A stretch of 64,000 bases of DNA from the NCBI GenBank assembly GCA_020205615.1, contig CM035151.1, forward strand, positions 43,396,977 through 43,460,976, in the 5' to 3' direction. The position numbers and the translations under genes are program-made. The DNA is from Panax quinquefolius (taxonomy: Eukaryota; Streptophyta; Magnoliopsida; Apiales; Araliaceae). The notes beneath the pieces were generated by a model. It saw only the letters and a list, made by a program, of their open reading frames with translations. It searched no databases and was not told where the DNA came from. Shown piece after piece: positions 9,128 through 19,498 of this stretch; position 1 is the first letter of the stretch; each line of letters opens with the position of its first letter.

Positions 9128-12100
9128 TGTGACACCCACAAATCCCGGTACTTCATTACCTCAAGATTTGGTGTTCATGTAATCAAAACATTCATTTCTA
9201 ACTACCCAATCATAATAGAATTGAATAATAAAAGAAAACCTGTCCATACAGGATTAAACTTAAATAAAAATTTCCCAGGTTATCTAACCTTTAACAAAAA
9301 TCATTCAAATGCAGAAAATTAAATAACTTCATTACAATCTTTAAATCAAATTCTGAAAGTAAACTATCAAAACTATTACAAGTCTTCAGTATTTATTCAT
9401 CTTTCATTTTCCCTTACTGGTACTAGGTACGTCACCCGTTTCAACTTTAGCTGTAAGAAATTTTACAGGCAAGAGTGAGCAAACAAAGCCCACTTGAAAT
9501 AACAATAAGTAAATCTTTAAACTTTTACATCAATTGCCAATATTAGGCTCAATAGAACTGAACAATATATTCTATTAACTTTCTGAAAATTATAACATTC
9601 ACTGAGGGTCTAATGACCACGAATCATGTCCACAATTATAAGTAATCTTTCAACTTTAACTTTAACAGTCATAAGACTATAAGGACTCCACGTACTTAGG
9701 GGGATCAACCCTTCGTACAATGTATTGTGCACAACCATTTCAACGCTAAGCGTAAACCTCTATTAAAAGAGTTGTTCATCTCAGTATTTAGAATACAAGT
9801 CCGCACCAAAGTAAGTTTGGTTTGGATAAGCTTTCAAGGAAATTTGAATTAAATCGAACATCAACTAAGGAGTAGTTGAATAAAACCAATAACACTATAC
9901 TATAGAATAATCGTGATTGAATCAATCATGGTAAACTAAAGTGATGCTTTAGGAATAATCTAATAGCATACCATTTGAATAACTATAGCATACCTTGCTT
10001 GAACAATACTAAGCCAAGGTTAATTAAAATTGAATACTAAACATGCATAGTAACTTGAACGATAGAAATGTTCGACATTAGTATATATATATATATAGTT
10101 GTGCATGCTAAACAACAAGTTAAATACAAGAATAACTTGCTCCAGAATAACTTACATTATTATATTATAATCGAATTGAAAACAGTACTTGAATTAACAA
10201 GATAATATATTAGAAAACTTGCTTAAAGATAGTTGCACAATTATAAAAGTAGAGTTAGAGAACTTGCCTCGTGCGTAGGTTAAACAATTACTATTCACGT
10301 TCACCCCAAGTCTTACACATACCATATGTATTGACAATACACATTAGTTACACTAACATTACCTTTATGAGTTACTTTATTACTCTTAGTATAGCTACTA
10401 ACTAAGTTTAAGTTTAAACAACATCACATCTTTCATGAACATTACTTTTTAGCTTTATCACAACTACTTAAGTGATCATGTCATTGCACCACATGCACAT
10501 TAACAACTTGATACAACATCCTATTACATGTCCAACATGTTATCTTTAAGTTATACTAATACACAAAGGGTTGCACTTGCATTCGTGCATCCCGACGCCC
10601 TCCGATTGGCTCCAAATACACAATAGTCCTAAAGATGGCCATTTTGACTACAGTTACATACCTCAAATTAAAAAACTGAAAGCATGAAAGTTGTAGGTCT
10701 ATTCGTCCTCATTCCTGATCATCTTGAATAAACTCAACCGGAGTTCAGATGAGAAAGTTATGGCCGTTTTACTACAGGAGAGTCAAAGCGCCCCAACTCG
10801 ATTAACTTTTTCCATGGCCGAGGTGGATCATGCGCCAAGCGATGATACCAGCGTCTGCGAGTTGCGAGTTCCGGGCTTGACGCGAAATTTGGAGTCAATG
10901 AAATTTGTGTTGGGCTACGAAACTCGTAAAAACCCAAACGACGAAGAACATAACAACTAAATTTTGTACTAAATGATACTGCTAACATCTAAATTTACAT
11001 GAACAACTAACATAATTTACCCATAATCATAACCAATTATTCAGATACTAATTAACAACGACTAAACCAAGATTTTAAAAACTTAAATTTTGAAAACACG
11101 GTTTAAAAAAAAAACTAAAACTCCATAGTTGATAACACAGTAAACACTGTGAATTCATTAGTAGACCAAAATACTCTATTCAAACTACGTTCCATTCGTA
11201 TCTCAATGAAATACCATAAACAAACTTCAATTTACAGTTTCACAACCAAATTGGCCATTAAAATTGGTACTTACATGATTACATATAGAAACATACCAAG
11301 AATACATATACTAACAAATTTTCTTCCTACTGTAGATGAAATTTGCATGCGATTATTGTTTAAACACCATATCTAATCACTATAAACATGTATAACCCCC
11401 ATAACTTAGTTACATAACAACAATTCGAAAGAAAAACTAGAACTCACAGAGCATAGAAGAAATAGAATTCACAGAGTATAACAAAGCTTCACCGAAATAC
11501 TCGTAAATAATATCAAAGTGGTAGAACATACCTTCAATTAGCTTATACAATCTTTGTTAGTTGAAGACCAATCTCCCTCAATCTCTCAAACTCTTTTCTC
11601 AATTCTCTTTTTTCTATTCTCTGAACTCTCTCAAAACCCAAAGCAACTAGTATGCGTAATATAAAAAAAAAAACAAAACCGATATGGCCTTAATAATAGC
11701 CATCATTAGTTAACCAAAATAACGATACATTATATTTATTATTTATTTTATTTTATTTATTTTATAAATTAGAAATATCAAAAGCCATAAGGCTTGTTTG
11801 GCAAACCATTTAAATTTTAAAGAATTTATATCCTTAAGCATTGTTTGGGTAAAACTAGATTAAAACTACTTTAATTTATTTTTAATAACTCCTTATACTA
11901 TAGTTATTTGTCACACTTTATTTAATCAAGCTTTCATATTTAATTTAATTAATTCAAATAACCATTAATTAAATAATTCATTTAATCACATAACTCAATA
12001 CAAATAATTAACCATCAACTTGAAATATCAATATAATAATATTTTTCTTAACTCATTAATTATTTATTTAGAACATAAATAATTAATCAATTCAAATTAA

Positions 12101-12193
12101 ACAAATATTTATTTAGCAATAATTGCACCAATTAAATATTTATATAATTCAATAAATATTTAAAATTACAATTTAAATTTTTGGATTGTTACA
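9128..12193 (-). repeat. complete 5' LTR of element A
   Basis: Read on the minus strand the LTR runs from TGTAACAATCC (12193) to GGTGTCACA (9128), about 3066 bases, with TG...CA ends. The first 310 bases match the truncated 3' LTR at 3348-3657. The region 10685-10772 carries a stretch also found in the unrelated LTR of F. A short AT dinucleotide run lies at about 10083-10097. I see no gene: ORFs at 10724-10988 and 11149-11376 are chance frames. Confidence 0.9.
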
Positions 12194-13563
12194 TAATTGG
12201 TATCAAATCCACTATCATCTCATGGCCCTTTATATCCACTCTACAGTTCTTGTATATAAGCCTAACAGGAATCACTTCCCTATTTATGATCTCTATACTT
12301 AAAGGGAAATCTAATTGTTCTTGAGGTGAATCTAAAATTCCTAGAAAAATCATCGGATATAAATGAACAAGTAGCACCCGAATCAAATAACACATAAGCA
12401 TTAATACCATTGATCGGAATGATGCTTGGCACCACATCCTTTGACTGCACAACATCTTGCATGGTCATATTGAAAGTTCTGGCAGTGGGTCGGTTTGATT
12501 GCATTGGTCCAGTGATAGTCAATGTACCACCATTGTTGTTTCCCTTGCCTCCACTTGCACCTCCCGCTATCTTCCTTGGGCAATCACGAGCCATGTGATC
12601 CTTTGACCCGCAAGTGAAACAGGCTCCTCCCTTCTTCGGGCTAAAACAATTTATTGCAATGTGACCTTCCTGGCCATAATTAAAACACACTCGCTTACCC
12701 TTTAGGCACACACCAGTGTGGTTTTTCCCACAACTAGTACAAACTTCAAACTTCTTCTTTTGCTGACTTCCTTGTTGTCTGCCCGTATTTGAATTTTCAT
12801 TCCACTTCCTCTTCTGGTTATTACTTCCACTATTGCTTCCACCAGCCTTGTTTTCACCCTCATTCTTCCTCTTCTTTTGTTCTAGATTATACTTAGTTAA
12901 AGCATTGCTTCCACCTTCCGCGATAATTGCCTTTTCCAATACTGCTGCAAATGTATTTAACTGGAACATTGAAACCTTGCTATACAGCCAAGGCTTCAAC
13001 CCTTGTTCAAACCTTCTCGCCTAATGCTCATCGGTATTGACTTGGTACGGAGCAAACCTTTCCAGCTCATTAAACTTCGCTGCATACTTTGGCACATACA
13101 AGGTTCTTTGTTTTAGTTCTAAAAATTGAACTTCCATCTATTTGTGGGAACTCGTTAGAAAGTACATCTTGAAAAACCTTTCTTTAAACTTATCCCACGC
13201 TATAATTCCCTGTCCCCCACAAACCTTATTCGTCTGCCACCAATAACTAGCTTCAGACTTCAATATAAACGTTGTGAATGCGGTTTTCTGATCCTCATTG
13301 ACTCTGGCAACGTCAAAAACCTTCTCCATTTCCATGATCCAGGTTTAGGCTTCAACTAGATTCATAGACCCTTGAAACTCACGCGGTCCAACCGCTTTGA
13401 AGTCCTAAAAAGTCGTAACTTAAGCTTGCGGCTGATTCGCAAGTGCTCCTGTTAACAAGGTCAACAACTGCTGAACTGGGTTAGTGTTGGCATCGTTATT
13501 ATTGTTGTTTATAGACCCCTCAACGTGTGGTTGTTTGCGTGGTTATCTTCTTTTAGGAGGCAT
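12194..13563 (-). pseudogene. gag: gag and protease start of B
   Basis: ATG at 13563-13561 begins MPPKRR. A single frame can be followed to about 12345 through FKAVGPREF, ASYWWQTNKV, FFKMYFL and VQFLELKQ. Three zinc knuckles follow: CTSCGKNHTGVC, CFNYGQEGHIAINC (one Cys is Tyr) and CFTCGSKDHMARDC. Then comes protease with VLFDSGATCSFIS. Six in-frame stops, all TAA or TAG, begin at 13545, 13422, 13407, 13347, 13140 and 13023, with no frameshift between them. A one-base gain in a T run near 12345 shifts the remaining protease (LDFPLSIEI to VDLIPI), which is then cut by the LTR of A. Confidence 0.88.
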
Positions 13564-13640
13564 TTTCTGTTTAAAATATACGCTTATTAGATCACTACTC
13601 AATTCCTTGAATATTTAAAGTTTAACTTAAACATTCTAAG

Positions 13641-16232
13641 TGTGAGACCCCAAATTTTATGAAATAAAAGTGTTCAATTTTTCTATTTTGGTGAATAGTT
13701 AAATTGATAAAAGTTTAAAGTTAAGGGTCATATTTTAAAAATTTTCAAAGTAGACAAGTTGTCATAAAATACCCGGTTACTATTCACGAGTTACTATTCA
13801 CCGAAATTACTATTCACTCTAGTATTGTTCACTCGAGTATTTGAGACACTTTTTGTGTCGGAGTTACTATTTACGAGTTACTATTCACAAGTTACTATTC
13901 ACCGAAATTACTATTCACTCTAGTATTGTTCACTTCGAGTATTTGGGAAACTTTTGTGTCGGAGTACTATTCACGAGTTACTATTCACCCGAACAAAATA
14001 TTTTATGAAAATACTACGGAAGTTTTACTGGTTGATCTTGTTGAACTACTCGGTAGTAAAAAAAGAATGTCGTGTGGTTGCATAGTAGCATTACCGGTAT
14101 TGATTATTGATATTTATGTGAGTCAGTCACTCGGTTTGATTCCATTATTGTCGATTAATAATATGAATTATTATAACGATGATGACGTTTTGTTTTATTC
14201 GTATTATTAACGTAATAAAAGCGAGTAACATCTTTTTATATAAAATAGAAAGTGATAATGACGTTTTGTTTTATTCGTAATAAAAGCGAAACATCTTTTT
14301 ATATAAAATAGAATACTTTATTAAAGTTATTCTATAAATAGAATATATTATATTTTATTTTGCATAGTGTGTTTTGCATAGTGTTGCATAGTGTTTTGCA
14401 TAGTAAAATGTTTTTATATAAATAGAATATATTATATTTTATTTAAAAGATTTTTCTTTAAATATGGACCATCGATTAAAGTAAATCAACTGGACCGTTC
14501 ATGGATTAATTACTATGCATTCTATTTTCCTATAAATAGAAGCTCATTCCTTCATTATTTTCTTACTTAATTCACTTTGAAACTCAGAGAGAGAAATTAT
14601 AGAGAGAAGCTATAGAGAAAAAATAGAGAGAGAAAGAAGAAGAGTATTACGGTACTTCACTACTTTGATATCCAAAGTGTCTTTTACGGTAAGGGATATT
14701 ATTTGTTGTATTCGTAAAGGGTGTTATTCTTTCTTCTTGAAGAGAACTTACATTATTCCATTCTATATTATTACATTGGAATAACTTCAGTAAAAGTGGT
14801 ATACCCTATACATGACCAGATACGCTGGCATACCCTATACTTGGTGAAATCCTTATATTATTCCATTCTTATTTATTCATTGGAATAACTTTTGTATCGT
14901 GGAATCCCCTATACTTGGTGATCTTCTTCATTATTCCATTTTTTATTATTACATTGGATTATCACATGCGTGTTTTTTACAAGGACCTAGTTCCATTGTT
15001 TATTATTCCGCATTTATTATTACATTTGAATATCACATGCGTGTGTTTTACACTAGGACGGTTCCATTGTTTATTATTCAAAGCATTTATTATTACTGTT
15101 GGATCATCCTGCCGGTGTGAATTTCACTTGACTCGGTTCCGTTATTATTATTATTCGTTGGAATAACTTGTCATGCTGAAATACCGCATGCATGGTGATT
15201 TCTTTTGTTATTCCATTCTTTATTATACCCGGTTGGTTAAAACTTGACTTCTATACTCCATGAAATTAGTAGAATATCTTTGATATTTGCGTTTCATCCA
15301 AAGATCTTTTCATGGAAATATTCTTACGATCATTCTTGAATTTTACTCTACAAAACAAAGATCATATTGACAATTTGGACGTTAATAATTCTCGGATAAA
15401 ATAATTCTTGAACTTGTTTTATTGAATTCTTATATCATTGTCATCATCCTCATGTTTATATTATGTTGAAAGTTATCTTTGGCTTACGTGCATAGATGAA
15501 CTTAGTATGATTATGACCGTGGTTCATTCGGTATAATCATGGCTTGATATAAATGATGTGACAAAAGTCCTCGATGGCCTGTAATGCGATGATGGATAGT
15601 TTTGGTATGATTATGACCGAGGGGTGATTCGGTATAGTCATGACCATTGATAATTTGATGAAAATCCTTGACCAGGTGGTACGGGGATGATTAGATATTG
15701 TGGTTTATTCATTAAAGCTGAGTCTTAGTGATAAAATTGATGAAAACCTTTTAAAACCTAAAAGATAGTAGACTTTATTTTCTACTTGACTCTTTTAATG
15801 GATTGATATTCATTGCAGATTAAACTGGTTGTCTATTGTATTTTATCGGTTTAACATTGTTGAAGACTATTGATAATTTATTACGCATTATCATAGTTAT
15901 AATATTTCTTCTTGAGCTAGTTGAGCTCACCCTTTCTTTTTTATTTCTTCGTGAAATGAGAATATAGCCGGGACGAGTCGGGAAAACGAGTGATGGTCCG
16001 AAGATAGCATTAGTAGTTCTCACTATTCTGTTAAATAGTGTGACAATAAATGCAATGAGGACTCCTTGAGTATGGATATTGTCTATATGACAATATTCCT
16101 ATTAGAACTCTCAGTTTATGTATTGTCGTATGTTACACGACAGATGTATAATTAAGTTTGTATTTGAATTTATGTACCATGTAAGTGGCGACCCAAGATG
16201 GGTGACGTGTACCTAATTTTGGGGGCGTCACA
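13641..16232 (+). mobile_element. solo LTR L1 of the Tekay-like family
   Basis: A 2592-base LTR runs from TGTGAGACCCCAAATTTTATG to GGGGGCGTCACA, flanked by the 5-bp duplication CTAAG (13636-13640 and 16233-16237). No primer site or coding region is present, so it is a solo LTR left by recombination between the two LTRs of an element inserted in the leader of B. It contains GTTACTATTCAC repeats (13775-13990), a ~75 bp tandem duplication (about 14173-14310), TTGCATAGTG repeats (14361-14406), a TATA box and diverged ~73 bp units (14750-15235). Confidence 0.93.
14531..14538 (+). promoter_or_regulatory. predicted LTR promoter TATA box (L1)
   Basis: TATAAATA lies in TTTTCC-TATAAATAG-AAGCTCATTC. 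The same context recurs in the LTRs of D and L0, with close relatives in C and L2. Transcription would start about 30 bases downstream, placing the tandem arrays in the transcribed leader. Confidence 0.6.
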
Positions 16233-16454
16233 CTAAGGTTAAAACTTAACACATAACATTTCAATAAACTATGATATTTTATTCATTCATAACTTTTGGA
16301 ACATAATAAGGATATCATCTCTGCTATCTACATCAACTTTCCTGAACTTGAAAAGTTTCAGGATAACATACTCATCTTACCCCTTTATTTATCTCAATAT
16401 AAGGGATTTATAATTTATTTAACACATATTTAATCACACAACTTATTACTCTTC

Positions 16455-16591
16455 CTATCTTGGCATATTAAGACGTCGAGAGGCTTCTCTACGCTCTTCT
16501 TCCATAATACGATATATCATGTACCATGACAAGTCTTCAAATTGAGATGGGTAATAAAAGACTTGATCATGGACCCTATTAATCGCATAAT
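16455..16591 (-). pseudogene. C-terminal part of leader ORF of B
   Basis: The ORF interrupted by F resumes here: RVHDQVFYYPSQFEDLSWY, then YRIMEEERREASRRLNMPR and TAG at 16457-16455. It aligns with A (RAQDQV, YPIQFETL, MEEERDRAKKYLN). The frame matches the upstream half (18646-19257) only after a small shift near 18670, where the longer upstream frame ends in QTRRLR and a TGA. Confidence 0.6.
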
Positions 16592-18633
16592 TGATAAGTA
16601 GGTTTTATATCTACTTATTCGGTATCTGTTACTTGAATTATTTACTCAATCTCATGTTTCTTAGTTACTTTTCATGCATTTTGTGTTCGTCTTGTAGATT
16701 ATATGCGTGGGAGCTGAAATCGCAAAGAAACGCAATTCAGACATCATTTGGGCTTTCATGTTTATTTCATGTTCTTGGCTTGGAACTTGGATTATATTAT
16801 AGAGCTTCTTCTTAGCTTTCCGTAACATCTTGAATCATTCCAATCGGAGTTCGGATGCAAGAGTTATGATCTTTGTACCAACGGACGTCGAACTTCACTA
16901 TTTTGGGTGTCCATTTACATAACATCCACTTCAGAGATAATTTCAACATTACTCCAGTCCTTATTTTGAAAAACTCAAAACATAAAAGTTATAGATCTAC
17001 GTCTCCTCTTTCCGTAACATCTTGAATCATCAAAATCGAAGTTCAGATGAAGAAGTTATGGTCATTTTCCCAAAGGACGTACAGAAAGCGAAAAAGGACC
17101 CCGTCGGTGAACTTTCTCTTCACAAAACCCCGCGGGAAGTGGGTACTACTGGAAAACAGATCCCTAGCCCATCGGGGCGGGCTCTTTACGCGCATAAAAC
17201 TTAGTTTTTGTCCAAATTTGAGTCCAAGAAGGATTGGTTCGATCCGATTGACTCAAGGACTTCCAAGATGACTTAAAGACATATAAAGAGACTTATAAAA
17301 TGAGGAGAAACACAAGGATTAGAGGGGAGATATTAGATTAGAGAGAGGATTCCATTAGATTAGATTATAGTAGATTAGGACCAAAACTCTAGTTCTTATG
17401 AGATTTGGAGATTGAAGCAACTTGGAGACCATTGATGATTCAAAGTAGGAGCAAGGAGAAAGCGTCAAATCTATAGACAATAGATTATATCTTCTCATCT
17501 TCTTCTATTTTTGTCTTTTAATGTGTATTCAATTGTGGATTTTTAGTTTTAATTCAATGAACTAATTCTTTGTTTGAGATTACAATGGATCTTATTGTGT
17601 AGTTTATTTTACTATGCTTCGCTATCAATTATTATGTTCTATTGTGAGGATTGTCTATTGTGATTTGGACTTAATTATTTAATTGATTGGCCATCAATTA
17701 CCGTGATAATCTATATGAACTCGAGAGATGAAGTATTTATTTAGATCTTATCATGATAGCATGTGTTTGTGATTTCTGCATAGATGGAATTCATGATTCG
17801 TGTTTAGGATAGAGATATGTCTTTATGCCATATGTAATCTTATAGAGAACTTATGCTTTAAATCCTTTTTAATTGTAATTTACATAGAGATATAGTGGAT
17901 TAGTTAATTAGGGTGTCTTGCTTAATTCTATCATCTGTGGATTTAAGTGAGTATGGGTTTTATGCATCGAGATATGGTTTTATCTGCTTTAGTGTTCTTG
18001 ATTAACAATTCATGATAGAGAATAATTGATGAGAAGTGTGTTAATTTAAATGAAGCAATAAGTGAAGTTGTGATCTTAAATCTCCATAATCTTAATTTCA
18101 CTAGTGGAATTTAATAGTAGTTTAATTATAAATTGAAACTCATTCGTTTAAATAAGATTGAATTGGTTACGGGTTAGTACTTGGTGATTCTTATTAAACA
18201 ATTCCTCATGGGAACGATACTCTACTTTCACTTTATTACTTGTTGACCACGTATACTTGCGTGTTGTGCATAATTAGAATTTATCCAACAAAATGTTTAA
18301 ATTAAGACTAATTTGATTGAAGCTAATATTGGCAAAAAAATATTAAACTAATTCCCCAGCAACGGCGCCCAAAACTTGTTGGGTAAAATCTAATTACGCA
18401 CAACACGCAAGTATACGTGGTCAACAAGTAATAAAGTGAATGTAGAGTATCGTTCCCACGAGGAATTGTTTAATAAAAAATCACCAAGTACTAACCCGTA
18501 ACCAACTCAATCTTATTTAAACGAATGAATTTCAAATTATATAAATTAAATTATTTAATTACACTAATTTTAATTACCACTAATTAAAAATTAGTTTACG
18601 GAGATTTAAAAACACAACTTCACTTATTGCTAT
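16592..18633 (+). mobile_element. F: Athila/Tat-type LTR plus inverted LTR fragment
   Basis: A forward LTR runs from TGATAAGTAGG (16592) to TTATCCAACA (18290). It is followed by only ~86 bases of internal sequence, then the 3' end of the same LTR in inverse orientation (18377 to about 18633). The inverse copy matches 18036-18290 reversed, so the segment can fold back on itself. The primer site in the spacer faces the inverted LTR. A 16-bp direct repeat, CTATTAATCGCATAAT (16576-16591 and 18630-18645), flanks the insert, longer than the usual 5 bp. No coding sequence survives. It splits ORF0 of B. Confidence 0.85.
18353..18370 (-). other. primer-binding site of F (Athila/Tat type)
   Basis: Minus strand GGGCGCCGTTGCTGGGGA lies six bases after the end of the inverted LTR at 18377. 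It closely matches the TGGCGCCGTTGCCGGGGA-type site reported for Athila/Tat elements (tRNA-Asp type). Confidence 0.8.
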
Positions 18634-18645
18634 TAATCGCATAAT

Positions 18646-19257
18646 AAAAAGCATAATCCATTTCATTCATCTTAGCCTTCTTGTCTGAACCTTGGCTTCA
18701 GCACGATCTGCACATTGAGTAGCCTTCATCCAAGCGTCTTCTGCTCTCGCACGCTTAGCTGACTCCTCCTTCAAGTCATCTTTTAGCTTTTCAACTTTAG
18801 TCTTCATCTTCTCATTCTCAGCCAATAGCTCCTCTTGATGACCCTCTATGTGAACTAGGTTCCATTCCGTGTTCCCAAGTCGTGAGTCGAGTTCCTGAAT
18901 CTCCACATCCTTCTGCTCCATAGTAGCCTGACGTGTATCAGTCAGCTCCTTCAGCTCCTCAACCTTATCTTGTAATTCTATATTACGATTATACAATTCA
19001 TCATACATCTCAGATGATATGGAGTTTGGTGGAAACTCCACATGATCATCTTCCTCATCCTCCACCTCTATCTCCTCAGAGTCCTTCTCATCAGGATTAG
19101 ACACAGGCTCATTCCCCTGTCCTTCATCAGTAACCAACAGAGAAGGCTTCCTCTGGATTAACTTCTCCCAAATAACATGGACATCTCGGGGCTATTCATC
19201 TCTAGGTACCCGAGGTATCTCTTCCCTAGCTTGACTAGATCCTTCAACATTAGACAT
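18646..19257 (-). pseudogene. N-terminal and central part of leader ORF ('ORF0') of B
   Basis: ATG at 19257-19255 begins MSNVEGSSQAREEIPRVPRDE, then a TAG. The frame then runs from 19198 to 18667 as an acidic segment (DEKDSEEIEVEDEEDD) followed by a long heptad-rich coiled coil (ELYNRNIELQDKVEELKEL, EIQELDSRL, EELLAENEKMKTKVEKL, AKRARAEDAW). After a small shift it continues MNEMDYAFYYAIN up to F and resumes at 16591. With F removed the product would be roughly 260 residues. It lies between primer site and gag, on the same strand. No family recognised. Confidence 0.65.
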
Positions 19258-19483
19258 CCTGACAACAAAATACATTTAAGTTTTATTTATTACGTGTCAC
19301 TCTTCGATACTCGTGAGCACATAAGTTATCAACACATAACCATATAAAGTCTTTTATTATGTATATTTTAATGAATGCCTTAATTCATTTCTTAAAACTT
19401 GATCAGAGTTATCACCACTATGTTTTCAATCTGCTTAAAGGTTACATCCTAAGGTTTCCCCCTCCTAAGGTTCATAACCTAAG

Positions 19484-19495
19484 GCTTTGATACCA
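19484..19495 (-). other. primer-binding site of B
   Basis: Minus strand TGGTATCAAAGC lies three bases after the LTR end GTGTCACA at 19499. Confidence 0.85.
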
Positions 19496-19498
19496 ACT

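Larger units (their letters stand above)
3348..12193 (-). mobile_element. Tekay/Del-type chromodomain gypsy element A
   Basis: Read on the minus strand: 5' LTR 12193-9128, primer site 9124-9113, leader ORF, gag, protease, RT, RNase H, integrase, chromodomain, polypurine tract 3672-3658, then a 3' LTR cut short at 3348. Gene order with integrase after RNase H marks Ty3/gypsy. A chromodomain-like tail and a 3 kb LTR point to the Tekay/Del chromoviruses. The 5' LTR start abuts the protease gene of B at 12194, so A is inserted in B. Its target duplication cannot be checked because the far LTR end is lost. Every gene has stops or frameshifts. Confidence 0.9.

Noticed and set aside
10083..10097. 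AT dinucleotide run as an origin or regulatory element
   Set aside because: Short microsatellite in a very AT-rich LTR; nothing else supports a function.
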